A stretch of DNA of 64,000 nt from Skeletonema tropicum (lineage: Eukaryota > Bacillariophyta > Thalassiosirophyceae > Thalassiosirales > Thalassiosiraceae): the NCBI GenBank assembly GCA_037178625.1, contig CM074141.1, forward strand, positions 124,001-188,000, written 5' to 3'. The first letter of the stretch is position 1, and each line of letters begins with the position of its first letter. Position numbers and translations under genes: made by a program. Shown here one piece after another: positions 49,870 to 61,950 of the stretch. Below the pieces are notes generated by a model. It did not search any database. It was given only the letters and a program-made list of their open reading frames with translations, and was not told the DNA's origin.

Positions 49870-50861
49870 ATTGACGTTGACGTGATGAGAAGATGTTGAT
49901 TATTGGCACATACAGTCCAACAGAGGAAAGGGCAGAAATTTCTCTAGACTCGATTTTTTTGTCGATTTACAGCGCAGCTGCTTCATTTTATGTGATAGTA
50001 GATAGGGAGGCTTGTTATTTCTTGGAGACTATAAGGCTTGATTGAAATGACCTCGAATTTATACAGTCACTACCCTGTACTAATTCCGCACGTACATTGT
50101 AGTGTTCGTGACCCATTTTTGCTCATTTGTCTTTTTGCAATGCATGGTCATTTTGTTTTTTTGAGCGCCCCTACCTCCCTTCAACTGCATGCAGCAAAAA
50201 TCAGTAAGGTCAGTAATCACGGAAACAATGGTCACTTGTATCATATCACTTAGGAAATTAGGTAAATGTTGCATTATCGCTACCTAGACATCATTATGGT
50301 CACTTGGTCGGTCATCGATCACACGTGACTAGACCACCCCTGCCCTACTTATCCCTTCAGCCAGCGGGGCCTGATAGACGAAGAGAGAAGATAAAGAAGC
50401 TCTGGGAAGCCGCACTTCTCTAGCTCTCCTGTCCTTCTCCTGTCTCTCTTGTGCGGCTAGCCCGATGATAATTCGGGCGCGCGGGGTGGACGTACAGTAC
50501 TTATTTATTTCTTTCAGCTTCTTTCAAAGCTCTTCTTAGCTTCGTTTCGTAAGTAGGAGTAGTGTTTATTTGGCGACGAAAAGTCTCAGCCAGGGCCATT
50601 TGATTCCTGAAAGTGAATGAGAGTGAGAGAGAGAGAGTAGCATGCGTCTGCACTTAAATTTCTCTCTATGGATATCATGTACGGGTAAAAGCCTCAATCC
50701 CAAGAGAAAGTTGTCGTAATGGTAGGTATCTCGATCTCGGCAACTTCATTTCTTTTGCGGAGGTCCTATATGATGGGCTGTGGCTGTGGCCCAAATTGAC
50801 AATTACTCCATTACGATGAAACCCTTTACTTTACTTAAATTACGATGCATGTAATCTACAA
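49870..50861. other. Intergenic region upstream of the M11 gene
   Basis: No supportable gene. Probably holds the M11 promoter on the minus strand. Short pyrimidine/purine simple sequence (gagagtgagagagagagag near 50620). Confidence 0.5.
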
Positions 50862-51173
50862 CTACAACTCCAGTCGCAAAAACATAGATTCAATTGTATT
50901 TTTGATGGTTCTTTCATACCTTGTGCGAGGAAGGCGGCAATGCTGACCACGCCACAGACGTGTCCATTGTCCATTCGTCACGTCCTCGCCGATGTAGAAT
51001 TTCTTTCCCGCGACTGAACTAGTTGACATCACCTTCAAACTCTCAAGAAAGCCATCGAATCGATACACTGTGGATTCTTCCCATTGAGACATGGGGTTTT
51101 GGTTCAGGAATAGTTTGGTGTCGATTCTATGCTTGACTCGTTCAAGACTGGTCAAAAGATTGGTCAAGAGCAA
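50862..51173 (-). pseudogene. Frameshifted N-terminal remnant of a GH19 chitinase
   Basis: The minus-strand frame matches the N-terminal region of the intact chitinase at 51839: [35 protein letters not shown]. Immediately after, a 7-bp tandem duplication (atggaca twice) shifts the frame, so that the conserved [16 protein letters not shown] is replaced by a shadow reading, although its DNA is still recognisable (gccgccttcctcgcacaa). Homology ends shortly after. It is clearly a decayed duplicate in opposite orientation, upstream of the intact gene. Confidence 0.85.
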
Positions 51174-51838
51174 TTGGGAACGAACACTCTCTATCTCTAC
51201 ATATCTCCAGCATGACGGCGGAGAGCAAGAGTGGTGAAGGTAACTTCATAGTTTACGCATATTCTCGAGGAAGTTGCTACTTTTGAGGCGTTTTTTATCG
51301 AGCAGAGTGCTGGGGCCGGCAGGCCGCTGGCAAGTCGGTCGTTTCACGACCGCCCGGGCGGGCGGTGGTTCTAAAGTGTGACCATTCTCTTTTCAGGGAC
51401 TCAATTTTATGCACACACAAAGGAATAAGTTCAACTTCTGTCTGACCGGTTATAACCATCTCTAATTACTTAAGCCCCAAGTCAGACGCTACGCTAAAAG
51501 AATGCTTTGGGCCGTTCGGCTTCGGGTTCTTCATTTTTCTGAGTGCTTTGCTTGCTACTTCTTATTATGTATGCTTTTATTTGCTGTGGATGGGTTTGAA
51601 ACAATTGGAAGCTCTCATGCATAAGTAATAATATGTACTTATTGAATATCCGCAGCCATTTCTTCAACGCTCTCCTATGAAGTGTCTCCGTCATAATCTT
51701 CGTAAGCATAATCAATTTATAGATCGGGGCCGGTACATTACCCATATCACCGTCATCCGAGGCAATAAAGCAAGACCGACTAACAGTGAAAAATCTCCAA
51801 AACAATTAGAAAAACTACCACTGGCACATGCATAAAAA
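51174..51838. other. Intergenic region between chitinase remnant and chitinase gene
   Basis: Includes a GC-rich self-complementary stretch (near 51345-51365, ccgcccgggcgggcgg). No supportable gene. Confidence 0.5.
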
Positions 51839-54800
51839 ATGAAGATAATACTAAAAAGCTTGCTGCTCTGCATGACAACATGTAGTGGTCTATCCATTAG
51901 CAAGATAAACAGTGAAATGGACAGAATAGAGAATGAAATCGACACCAAACTATTCCTATACGAGACACCATCATTCCAGTGGGTACCATCAACTGTTTAC
52001 AAGTATGCCGACTTCCGAGAAAGTCTCTACGTCATGGCCACGGAAGGCGTTGCAGGTAAAAAGTTCTACATCGGCGAGGACGTGACGAACGGACACGTCT
52101 ATGGCTTGGTCAACATTGCCGCCTTCCTCGCACAAAGTATGAAAGAAACCATCAAATACGATGCATGTGACGAGAACTCATGGGATCTTGTGGGCGGCAA
52201 GTACCCTCTCTCCAATGCTTGCGGACAGTTAGGCCAGAGTTACCAAGATTATCAATGTTCGGAAGAAGAGAGACACATAGAGTGTCCTGTCGATCCCAAC
52301 ATGTCAATCACTGCAGTGACGCATGCCAAATGGTACGGGGCTCCTGCTCCACTGTACTGTGGACCGAAGACGGATGAGCAGCCACACTCGGGCTTTTGGG
52401 ACTACGGCTATGAGTGTAACAAAGGATGGGCGAACCCTCCTGAGACATGTGACGTGTATGAAGGCCAAAAGGCGGGTAAGTTTGATCAATCGCGGCCCTA
52501 CGCTAACACCGCTGGGCGTACCGACGTCGAGGGGTGCTGCTGGTGGGGACGAGGTGTCATTCAGACAAGTGGCGTTTGTAACTTTGGCAAGCTGAACTAT
52601 TATCTTGGAGCGAGGGCTGCCGAGGAGGGCAGAGACTCGAAGTACCCGTCAGTTGACTTCTGCAGGGACCCAGAGGTGATCTGCTCTTCGTCTGAGTACA
52701 AGGAGCTGAAATGGGTGGCAGGCATGTTTTACTGGATGGAATCCGTGCAGAGCTACGATGAGGGGGGCTGGAAGTACACTGCTGAGCTTGCCAAGTTTGT
52801 AGAAGGTGGTATGGAAGGAACAAGCTTTATTGATGCGGTGTCTGGAATAGTCAATCGAGGTTGTCACAATCCGGTAAGTTTGTACATTAGTTGTATGATA
52901 CATGTATGGTAGTCACATGACTTCCTTCATTAGCTTTTGCTCATGTTTCATTCGTCTCTTTTTTTAGCCTTGTGGAACTGGAGCTCTTGATGGAGGACAT
53001 GAGCGATCTCAGAACTTCAAGAAAGTGCTGGATACAATGTTTGCGGGTAATCCTCCTGAGGTTTCAGGGTCAATTACTTCAACTCATCAAGGAAATCCTG
53101 ATTCTCTTTTTTCACTACAAGATCCAACAATTCAAACAACAGGGGACAAGTGGTATCCTAATTATGATGGAAATTGGGCAGAAGGAAAGTGTATCAACTC
53201 TTACCCAGCTCCCAGTGGCAGACCTCATTACGATTCACTGAGCGAATGTTGCGCAAAGGCGTATGGTGGACAGGCATCTGGGGCTTGCGTGGGCGTACTT
53301 TCTCTGTCTCCAGTAGAATCCCCTTCAATACCGTCAAGCACAATTCCTGACGGGAGCACTTTTGTAGGATCTTTATCGATAGAAGAAGTAACTCGACCAA
53401 CTAACGAGGTTGTCGGAGAAGTCGGCAAACTTTGGTATCCTGATTACAACCCCATTTGGGCCTTGGGTGCATGTAGCAACAAAGCTCCAGCCCCAAGCGG
53501 CAGACCTCATTATGAATCTCAAAGTGATTGTTGCAAGATGGCATACGGTGGTCAGGCGTCCGGCGCTTGTGTAGGATATACAACTGCAACTGTAAGTAAA
53601 CTGGAAACATATTATCCAGATTACAGTGGGAATTGGGCAGAGGGGACGTGCATTAACGCTTATCCTGCTCCAAGTGGCAGGCCTCAATACAATTCACAGC
53701 AAGAGTGCTGCGAAAAGGCATACGCTGGTCAGTCTTCTGGTGCTTGTATCAAAGACATATATGAACCTGCTACAACAGAGAACGCATTGGACAAATTTTA
53801 TCCCGATTATAACCCCATTTGGGCATTGGGTGTCTGTAGCAACAAACCCCCGCTCCCGCATGGTAGGCCAACCTATTCCTCCCAGACTGAGTGTTGCGAG
53901 CTCGCGTACCGTGGCCAAGCATCGGGCGCTTGCGTCAATCATGTACCAAGAGATACTCCCAATAAACCCGTCTCATTCGCAGAAGCATTCACAACAGAGT
54001 TCATGACACCGCATGCTGCTCTAAGAAGCAACTTCATTACATATTCCTGCGGCGAAAGCAATACTATCCCTTACGATACGACAATCATGGACATTTTGTT
54101 TGATTATGAGGTTTTGTTGCCAGAAACTGTACAAGTAAAGCACGCTATGCCATCTCTGAAGAAAGAAATCATGGATGGCTTGGCGGGCACTCTAAACTGT
54201 CAAATCATTCATCGGAGGGGGTTGAGGAAACTCGATGGAACCTTGCTTGGCTTCCAGTCGGTGGAAGGTAGCGATGTAATTGACGGAGAGAAGGGTTCTT
54301 GCAGAGTGACTCGAGAAAAAGGCGGTGAAGTATGCTACCCTATCATTGGTCACATCGCTGCTGTCATTAAATTTGATTCAACAAATGAAGAAGTACTAGT
54401 CGTGAAGAATAACATCCTCCGTGACATTCGTCATACGATGACAGGAAACAGCATTTCATCAGACTCTTTGAGCATTGAGTATATCAGCGAGCATAAAATC
54501 GATGATATCCATAGCACTCGAGAAGTTTATGATACTGGAGCAGAGGTCAAGACTGATGCTAGCAACCGAACTTGGGTTACAGTCGTTTGTTGCATCCTTG
54601 TCATCGCAGTTGGCGTTACTCTGACGCTTTTCTTCATCAAACGCAAACGTATTTCTAGGATGGTAATAAATTTTGGAAGTCACGATATCGACTCATCTGA
54701 TGAATCGATTTGCATAGAGAAGGAATTTGGCATAGAAGACACTTTCTGCATCAATTCATCTCTTGCTGACGTATCAAGCAGTGTTGAAAGTGATGAGACT

Positions 54801-55118
54801 GGATCTGGATGTAGCAGAGCGTCTTCAGCTTGTGACGATTCCTCGAGCACTGAGGATTGTGTGGATAGGACTTCCAACTTTCATCAAAAAGATCAATGTG
54901 ACCAAACTCGGCCTCGGCCTCAGCCAGGAGCAGGAGCTCTTGACGCATACATCAGCAAAACACGCAATAATCCGTCAGTCTTTGCGGGTGCCAATAGTAG
55001 CTTGCAGTCATCCGTCGAGAATGAGTGTACACGAGAAAATATAAGCGACGATGAAGGACTTGATGCTACAGCTACAGAAGAGGATGGAGAAGAAATGATG
55101 CCAACTATGAAAAAGTAA
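51839..55118 (+). CDS. Membrane-anchored GH19 chitinase with four Cys-rich repeats
   Basis: Exons 51839-52873 and 52968-55118 joined in phase 0 (GTAAGT donor, TTTTTAG acceptor); 1061 residues. Signal peptide [19 protein letters not shown]19 catalytic domain: [19 protein letters not shown] with the likely general acid Glu in KET, and [18 protein letters not shown]. Then four repeats of about 48 residues (YPDYxxxWAxGxCxN...PSGRPxYxSQxECCxxAYxGQASGAC), probably chitin or carbohydrate binding, a non-repetitive domain, one membrane helix ([19 protein letters not shown], about 54580-54640) followed by KRKR, and a Ser/Asp-rich cytoplasmic tail. Reaction: endo-cleavage of beta-1,4-GlcNAc polymers. 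Centric diatoms make chitin fibres, so wall or fibre remodelling at the cell surface is a reasonable inference. Confidence 0.92.
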
Positions 55119-55696
55119 AAAGCAATCCGAGAAGAACGACCTACCTCTAGACGTCTGAAGAAAGAGATGTAGGATCTGACGTGCTACTATTTACTTATTG
55201 TCCAAAATATTACATTACGTACAATAGGGTGGATAAAAATAGCAACATCATAGACAAAAATGATATTTACGGAGCATGTATTAGTCATTTATTTATGCGG
55301 TGTAGACAGTAGTAATAAATATATCCTGCGGCTGAATCGTTGTATAAGGTGTTGCCTGCGATATAATTCACTGGATATTACTATTGGTAGGGTTTGGGCA
55401 ACCTGGTGGCTATGAGAGTAGCGGCTATCATGGTCGATACGGATTGTCGAACCCGCCGTCGCTGCCCGCCGTTGTCGGAGGAAAAAAAAACGTGCAGAAC
55501 GTGCAGTTGCTCGGACAGTTATCGGACAGCACTGCATGTTTTTGTGTAGCGGCTATCAAAATCATTTATGTACTTACGATGCAATTTTGCTCGGACCGCA
55601 CCTAAGCTATTTTGGCTGATGCCATTCTGCGATACATATTACAACTCTTAGATAAACCGGCCCTCTTCCAACTCTTAGATAAACCGGCACTTTTAG
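55119..55696. other. Intergenic region
   Basis: Between the chitinase stop and the convergent AP2 gene. A short direct repeat 'aactcttagataaaccggc' occurs twice near 55644-55690. No gene seen. Confidence 0.5.
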
Positions 55697-56803
55697 CTAT
55701 CTGTCTTGGTATTTGAATACGGCACGAGCGTAGTCAATACCAGCCTCTTCTTCATTCTCATAATAGCCAATAAAATGATTCTTGCCGTCAATCTTGATTT
55801 GTGCCAACCATTTGTTCGTCACGTTATTGAATATTACACCAGTGTACTTTGAAGAGCCACCCTTAGAATGCATTCTAAGAATTGGCAGCTGTGGTGGGAC
55901 ACCCGTCAAATCGATTGACTTTTGCTTTTCTGATCTGTACTTGAACACCGCACGAGCGTAGTCAACAGCAGCTTCTTCTTCATCCTCATAATAGCCAATA
56001 CAGTGATTCTTGCCGTCAAATCTGATCCTTGCTCCCCATTTGTTCCTCGCTTTCTCGAAGCATACACCTTTGTACTTTGAAGTGCCCCTCTTGCTGTGTG
56101 CAAGAATTGGCAACTGTGGTGGGACATCGGACAAATCGATGAACTTTCGTTTTCTTTTTCGTTTTCCTGTCTTGTATTTGAATACGGCACGAGCGTAGTC
56201 AATACCAGCTTCTTCTTCATTCTCATAATAGCCAATAAAATGATTCGTGCCGTCAATCTTGATTCGTGCCCGCCATTTGTTCCTCGCTTTCTCGAAGCAT
56301 ACACCTTTGTACTTTGAAGAAACGTCTATCTTGCTGCTCGTGATTGGGAACAGTGGTGGGACATCGGATAAATCGATGAACTTCTTTCGACGTTTCGTCG
56401 TTTCTACGGCATCATCAGCATCATCCATCAGAATAGGGCGTTTCTTCGAAGCAGTATCATTATCATCATTTTGTTGGCAAGAGTTCACTTCCTTGCAATC
56501 CGCTATTTTGTCATCGTCATTGTTGGAGGGTTTGCCTTGCAGAGGCGGAGGCACATCATGACAGAGGTTGCCCTCGCAGAAACTACCATTGGCGGCCGTC
56601 TCATAAAGACAACCTTTGTTGCTGCAGAACGGAGAATCGCTCTTCTTAACTTGTTCTCGCACAGGGTTACACTTATTGTTAGTGTTAGAACCATCGTCTT
56701 TTTGTTTGTAGTTGTAATCGCGGTTTGACTCATCAGCCTTTGCCGCCGATGCTGTTTCCTTCTTCCGTGGAATTGGAGTGCGAACGAGGATCCTTGTCAC
56801 CAT
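55697..56803 (-). CDS. AP2-domain protein with three AP2 repeats
   Basis: 368 residues from ATG at 56803 (MVTRILVRTPIPR). It is the paralogue of the gene at 43699-44586: same start, same Cys block (CSNKGC...FCEGNLCHD), same PPPLQGKPSNNDDD linker and KRRKKF, but three IDLSxVPPQLPI-plus-AP2 cassettes instead of two (the first is VPPLFPI). Each cassette is about 60-70 residues with SSKYKGV/SSKYTGV, IGYYE(N/D)EEEA and D.ARAVFKY. The last AP2 domain ends directly at the stop (FKYQDR). A DNA-binding regulatory role is expected from the family; targets are unknown. The difference in cassette number suggests gain or loss of whole cassettes by unequal exchange. Confidence 0.85.
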   Translation of the reverse strand: MVTRILVRTPIPRKKETASAAKADESNRDYNYKQKDDGSNTNNKCNPVREQVKKSDSPFCSNKGCLYETAANGSFCEGNLCHDVPPPLQGKPSNNDDDKIADCKEVNSCQQNDDNDTASKKRPILMDDADDAVETTKRRKKFIDLSDVPPLFPITSSKIDVSSKYKGVCFEKARNKWRARIKIDGTNHFIGYYENEEEAGIDYARAVFKYKTGKRKRKRKFIDLSDVPPQLPILAHSKRGTSKYKGVCFEKARNKWGARIRFDGKNHCIGYYEDEEEAAVDYARAVFKYRSEKQKSIDLTGVPPQLPILRMHSKGGSSKYTGVIFNNVTNKWLAQIKIDGKNHFIGYYENEEEAGIDYARAVFKYQDR

Positions 56804-58613
56804 GCTTTGAAAATAATAAGTCGGCTTTGTAAACCACTTAAGTATGTAGCATACATCATGTCGCCGTCGCTGCCGCTGGATTATTTCTTCCGTCAACTTC
56901 AACTTCCAGTACCGGCTCCCCGCTATTTGGATAAGTATTATATATTGAAGAACAAACAACTTACTATTAGGGGATCACCCAAAACAGCCTTTCTTGCATT
57001 GCATATCTAGATTTTTCTTCTACCAAAATCAAATAGGGGATAACCTAATCAAATCGATACGCAGCACATTCTTTTATGTGCCCTGTGTCTCATCACCTCA
57101 ACTCGATGAGCAAGATTCCTACGTATCTCCCATACAAGATAGAAAACGGCACTCCCTTTCCGCCAAAATTAGAAAAATATGATATTTCACAAAAAATCCC
57201 GCCTCTTTTACTCCACGCACGATTTCGCAGCGCAAACATAATCACACATCATGAAGAAATGAACCAAAACACCATGTTGAGGGCATAGCGGTAAAAATCG
57301 TATCTTCTGAAGCACACAGATTTGCATTACGTGCTATATAACTGCCTGCAGCTGAAGTTATGAGTCAACTTACTGGCTAGGCCGCGTAATGCACTTTTTG
57401 ATACCTCATCTAAGCGTCACATGAGAAAAAGTCAACCAGAAGAAGCGCAAACCTCCCGATATGTCGTCCGATACTACGCCGGTAACACCAAGAATATAGA
57501 CGTCTCTCTGCCAATCCTCACTGCTACTTCAACATATAGACATCGGGTGTCGGTGTGGTCTGTTGGTAGCGACTAGTCAGCGCTTTATAACTCCGTTGGG
57601 CACCATATTTGGCTGATACATCATCATATGAACACAAACACAAAAGTCAATCATTTCATTGTTCTATCCCAAGCTCTTTAATGATTACGAGACAGATAAG
57701 GCCCTCGGACGGCCTCGATGTTATTGATGAATCGTTTTGTAATGTGGAGTTGTCAATAGAGTTCCGATTCCACTGCTTACACTACCATCGGTGAACTCAA
57801 CCTTGGCCCTACCGCCCAGCTAGACACACTGCCATTTTCTCGGACAAACTCCAATGGTTTCGGCATTGAAATCAATCTTACCACCCGATAACAACGAGAC
57901 AACAAATATTGTATTTGTATTTGTTTGAATAGGCAGGGCCGTGGCTGGGTAACTCGTAGTTCGATTAAGGTGGAATAGGTTCATATGTTGTTTTCTATGA
58001 AGGCTGTCATTTGAATAGATTGGAGTGGAATCATCATCGGCTTGTTAAGGCTCTTCGAATTCATTGAAGTAATGTTCGACGGACATATCTGCATATGATC
58101 ACTGCTGGCATCGTTGGAATGTACACACTGAATTTTCTCTTCTGAGATGGATGTTTATCTACATGAATATATGTCGAATGACACGGATCTGTGGGCCTCG
58201 TACATTATTATTATTCAACAAAAAGATATACACATCCATACCATAACTCAATAGTCGTTAATTCAAAAGTGTTTGGTGTCGGTAGTGCTGAAATATTTGT
58301 TATAACACCATCGTTCATTGCTCAAGAGGAGTTGAGGATCCACATCCATGTGCACTAATTGGCTTTTATTTTCATCGCATTTAAATATCGTTACATATCA
58401 AGCTGCAGCATACATTCATATATGTCTATATAAACATACCGAGCATTATGTCTCATATACAATAGCACCATGCGTAGTAAAGTACGCTAATCGGGCGGAA
58501 ATCCCATGGTGGTGATGTGCTCGATGATCGATGGCGCCACTTTGGTACCGCTTCCTGGACTGTTCCTACGTACAAAAAAAAATTCCACATCATCGAGTTG
58601 ATGAGATGAGACA
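56804..58613. other. Intergenic region
   Basis: No supportable gene; AT-rich, several short frames with no domain features. Ends with GATGAGACA (58605-58613), target duplication of the next element. Confidence 0.5.
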
Positions 58614-59340
58614 AGGAGGGGTGGCCTCGTAAGTAGAACCATACTAATTCCTCTATGTAACGCAAAATGTCCGGCGTTTCAAATTTCAAATTACATATGT
58701 AACTGTCCGCAAAGCTGTAGCGTCCGGCGGATCAACTCGAGCAGTTACATATGTAACAGTTTCACGGACCATCTCCTGGTCGGGTACCCAAAATCCCCAA
58801 CAAATTTCCATCTATCTCCAAAAAGATTACTTTATCACCCAACTCTTCAGTCATTTTGTCACCAAAAATCAACTTCTCCGCCCGGCCGGCCGGCCGTGTA
58901 CAGAATGAACATGTTGAATTCCGAAGCAAAATCATACAAAGTATTGGCAAGAATGTTGGAAGTGAATGAGTATGTGAATCAGTATTCAGATGGTGAAATG
59001 TATGGCGACACTTTCAACAAGGAAGACATCGTGAAAAATGTTGAGGACAAGATGATTCTTTCTGTTGTTGGAAAGTTAGTTCGGGTATGAGCGGAAGCTG
59101 TCCGCAAACTAGAGAGTAAAGATAGTTCATTGATTTATGTGAAAACACTGAATTCTACTGTCTTCGGAACTCTTGCCGACCTATTCCATCCCATGTTGTG
59201 AGAGCCAGTGTGTCCGTGGATTTGTTACGTAACACAAACATACTAGCTTTTACGTAGGAATTCAATTCCTACGTCCGGCGTGAGCGATCTGGTTGGTACA
59301 TATGTAACAGTTTCGCGGACAGGTTGAGGCCACCCCTCCT
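58614..59340. mobile_element. Mutator-like MITE with 15-bp TIRs and 9-bp target duplication
   Basis: Perfect 15-bp inverted ends AGGAGGGGTGGCCTC (58614-58628) and GAGGCCACCCCTCCT (59326-59340), flanked by the exact 9-bp duplication GATGAGACA (58605-58613 and 59341-59349). 727 bp. A 9-bp target duplication is typical of the Mutator superfamily. Inside are the palindrome GTTACATATGTAAC, repeated 'acatatgtaac' motifs with 'tgtccgc', and a perfect 11-bp-arm palindrome at 59252-59274 (ACGTAGGAATT / AATTCCTACGT). A 64-codon frame (58896-59090) is not convincing. No transposase, so non-autonomous. Confidence 0.88.
59252..59274. repeat. 11-bp-arm perfect palindrome inside the MITE
   Basis: ACGTAGGAATT, one spacer base, AATTCCTACGT. 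It could form a cruciform or hairpin near the right end of the element. Confidence 0.8.
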
Positions 59341-59367
59341 GATGAGACAGCTATATCTATCTATAAT

Positions 59368-60455
59368 ACAGTACCTACCATGCCATAGGTACAGATTACA
59401 GATGCCCGTCTCAAAAAGTCCCAAAAAGTCTCCCAGCAAAATTGGGCGAAGCACCCTGTCGACAACGAAGCAAGAACACCGGCATGATGCAACATGCATC
59501 AGCGGACAATTAATTGACTGATAGAAGCGAATTCAATCAGAAGTACCAACTACACTATCGATCATCATAATCATCTGGGCGGCACCACTTACATAATATA
59601 GAAGATTGTTGAGAGACTGAACTAAACGATTCCTCAACTAAGTAGGGCGCGCCGAACAACTTCTGACATCTACCTACACGACATAAAGAAGTTTTGCAAT
59701 CAAAAAAAAGAGAGAGAGGCCCCTTGCCCTTGCTTCGCTTCGTTGCTATCCTAAGTAATTTAACGGTGTCAATACAATAAAATATCTGCAGTGAGTCTTG
59801 ATACATGACATGATGTTCAAATATATGAAAAGTAACGTATCACGCCATTGTAAATATGTAATTACTTCTATTTACTCATCCAACTGCACACTGCACGCAA
59901 ATTAAAACACAGGCTGCGAATCTAATCATTAATCATTCCATGTTCATGTCATGATGAAACGACTCTTCATAATATTCCAACCCCTTCTCCTACTCCTCTC
60001 GCTAACAACCACTGCCGTCCGCGCCACAATCACGCTCTCCACAACCGGCAAACAACTTCACTCCCGCGCAGCTGACTTTGGCCTACAATTTGAATACGAT
60101 CTCCAATACGTAGCGCTACTGCAGTACGTGCCGGATGATATGCACTTGTGTCATGGAGTTACAGAGATTCATCATCCGGATGATGATGATCGTCGTCGAG
60201 TGTTTGCAGACGACAAAATTCACATTACACCGTCTCACGGGGTACCAGTTGCCCTCCTCGCCAAACGTGGTCAATGTACCTACGAAACCAAGGCAAAAGT
60301 TGCCTCCACTCTCACCTCACCGCATGGACTAGTAAGATTTGTAATTGTCTATGATGATAAAATGGAAGATGGGGAACATTTGATTACCATGATGCCTGAA
60401 AGGGATGAAGATGAAGGGAGAGGAGGTAGGGATTTATATGAGAGTAGAATGAGTG
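59368..60455 (+). repeat. Segmental duplication, copy 1 (about 1.09 kb)
   Basis: Near-identical to 61951-63066. Copy 1 has an extra 5 bp ('tgcca') near 59382 and lacks 30 bp near 60440; one substitution seen is gcaccctgtcg against gcacgctgtcg. It contains the promoter region and 5' part of the PA-RING gene. Confidence 0.92.
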
Positions 60456-60466
60456 GCAACGGATGA
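59951..60466 (+). pseudogene. Truncated PA-domain copy of the PA-TM-RING gene
   Basis: 171 residues: signal peptide ([25 protein letters not shown] in two parts, hydrophobic core LLLLLSL), then a protease-associated (PA) domain with [20 protein letters not shown] and FVIVYDDK. It matches the first 160 or so residues of the gene at 62530. A 30-bp deletion between two 'tatgag' repeats and loss of the exon 1 splice donor end it at DLYESRMSGNG. No transmembrane or RING part follows. It is either a decayed duplicate or a short secreted PA-only protein. Confidence 0.75.
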
Positions 60467-61950
60467 AGTTGATGATCTCGAATCTAGACTGTCAAGGAGT
60501 TGAGTGGAGAGTGTTGGAGAGATCATTACAACATGTATATAATATATATGACAATCAACCAAATAGCGACGGATGTTCAGGTTTAGATAGTGTAGTAAAT
60601 AAGGATAAGCGACTTTACTTTTATAGCATTAAATAATGATAGGTCCTTTGATATCTTGGCTTGTATTTTTATCGTATGGATGTGATTAGTAGTGTTTTGG
60701 AAAGCTCTCATACACTAGTTGCATAATAAAATGTTCTTCTCTCCTTTTACTTGCCTTGTACTCCAATCCAATGCAATCCGATATATCCAAATCAACCTTT
60801 TCCTCTCTAACTTCTCTTGCAGCGGTCGTATCAAGACGATGAGTGTCGTTTTGGAATCCTCTCGATGAGTTGTATCGATTGGTACTATAATCAACGTCAA
60901 ATATTGATCTTTTGTCAATGTACTGAACTAAATCGACCCCTAGAATCCGAATTTGACGCCCCAAATCGACATTCCAGATTCTCATTCGAATTTTGATCAG
61001 AATCGACAATGACACGACCATTGGAATCGTCATTCCAAGCTCTATCGATTCGAACAATACAATTAAACACAGCTCGTCCTCGCTGCCGCTCGCACTCGCT
61101 CAATACAGTGTATTGACGATCAGCTTGTCAATGACAGTTGCCACCGGTGGTGTTGTTAATAATGACTTCCACTGTCTCGCTCCGCTCGACTACCGCCGCA
61201 ACAAGAATTATTATACTTCCACTCTTTCCACACCACCGCCAGCTAAGTGTCGATGGTGGTGGTGGTGGCAGCAGCAGTGGTGGTGGATTGAGTAGTATTG
61301 ACTGTGGCGGTGGTGGACTTGGTATCGTATTGGTAGGTATCATGGTAGTTGCGGCGGTGGTGGAAGGCTGATAGTATTGTTGTTTGTAGTGTCTTTTGTC
61401 ATTCCACCACCGCTGCTGCTACCAATACCAAACTCCACCACCGCCGATGTTGATGATTGGTAGTGACGAATGTGGTGGTGGATGTGGAGGACGGTGGTGG
61501 TGGAATGGAATGATGATTGATTATCATGTTGTTATTTTGATTGTAAAGATGGTACCAATCGATTCGGATTGAAAAGAGCTTTCCAACGGTGGTCATATTG
61601 TATTTATTTTGGTCAAATTCGGACGTTTCATGTGAAATTCGGGCTGTCAAGCCGGATCTGGCCCTGCTGATGACTTTCTAGGCCCGTTTTTAACCGAGAC
61701 GATCTGTGAAAAGTTGTCCAATCAAGCTCATTATACCTCGAATCGATAGAGCTGCTCGAGAGCTTTCCAAAATGACACTTGTCGCCTTCATTGGCCGCGT
61801 AGGAGACAAGATACATACGGTCCATGGTCATGATGTTCATGTTGATGTTGAGCCCCCGCTTGAGCTGTGTGATTCAAAAAAGTAAAGATGGTGCCGCTTT
61901 GCAAGTCCTCAAAATACGAAAGATACCCACGGCCCATGATACTTACTTAT
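60467..61950. other. Region between duplicated copies, with GGT/CCA microsatellites
   Basis: No supportable gene. Trinucleotide runs (gtggtggtggtggcagcagcag near 61254-61280, ccaccaccgctgctgct near 61405-61420, and ggtggtggtgg near 61490) are in opposite orientations and could fold back. Many 'tcga' rich short motifs near 60880-61060. Confidence 0.55.

Noticed and set aside
51494..51805. Minus-strand frame of 103 codons upstream of the chitinase
   Set aside because: No domain, signal peptide or homologue in the window, and it covers the probable chitinase promoter.
58896..59090. 64-codon frame MYRMNMLNSEAKSYKVL inside the MITE
   Set aside because: Too short, no similarity to transposases and located in a non-autonomous element; likely chance.
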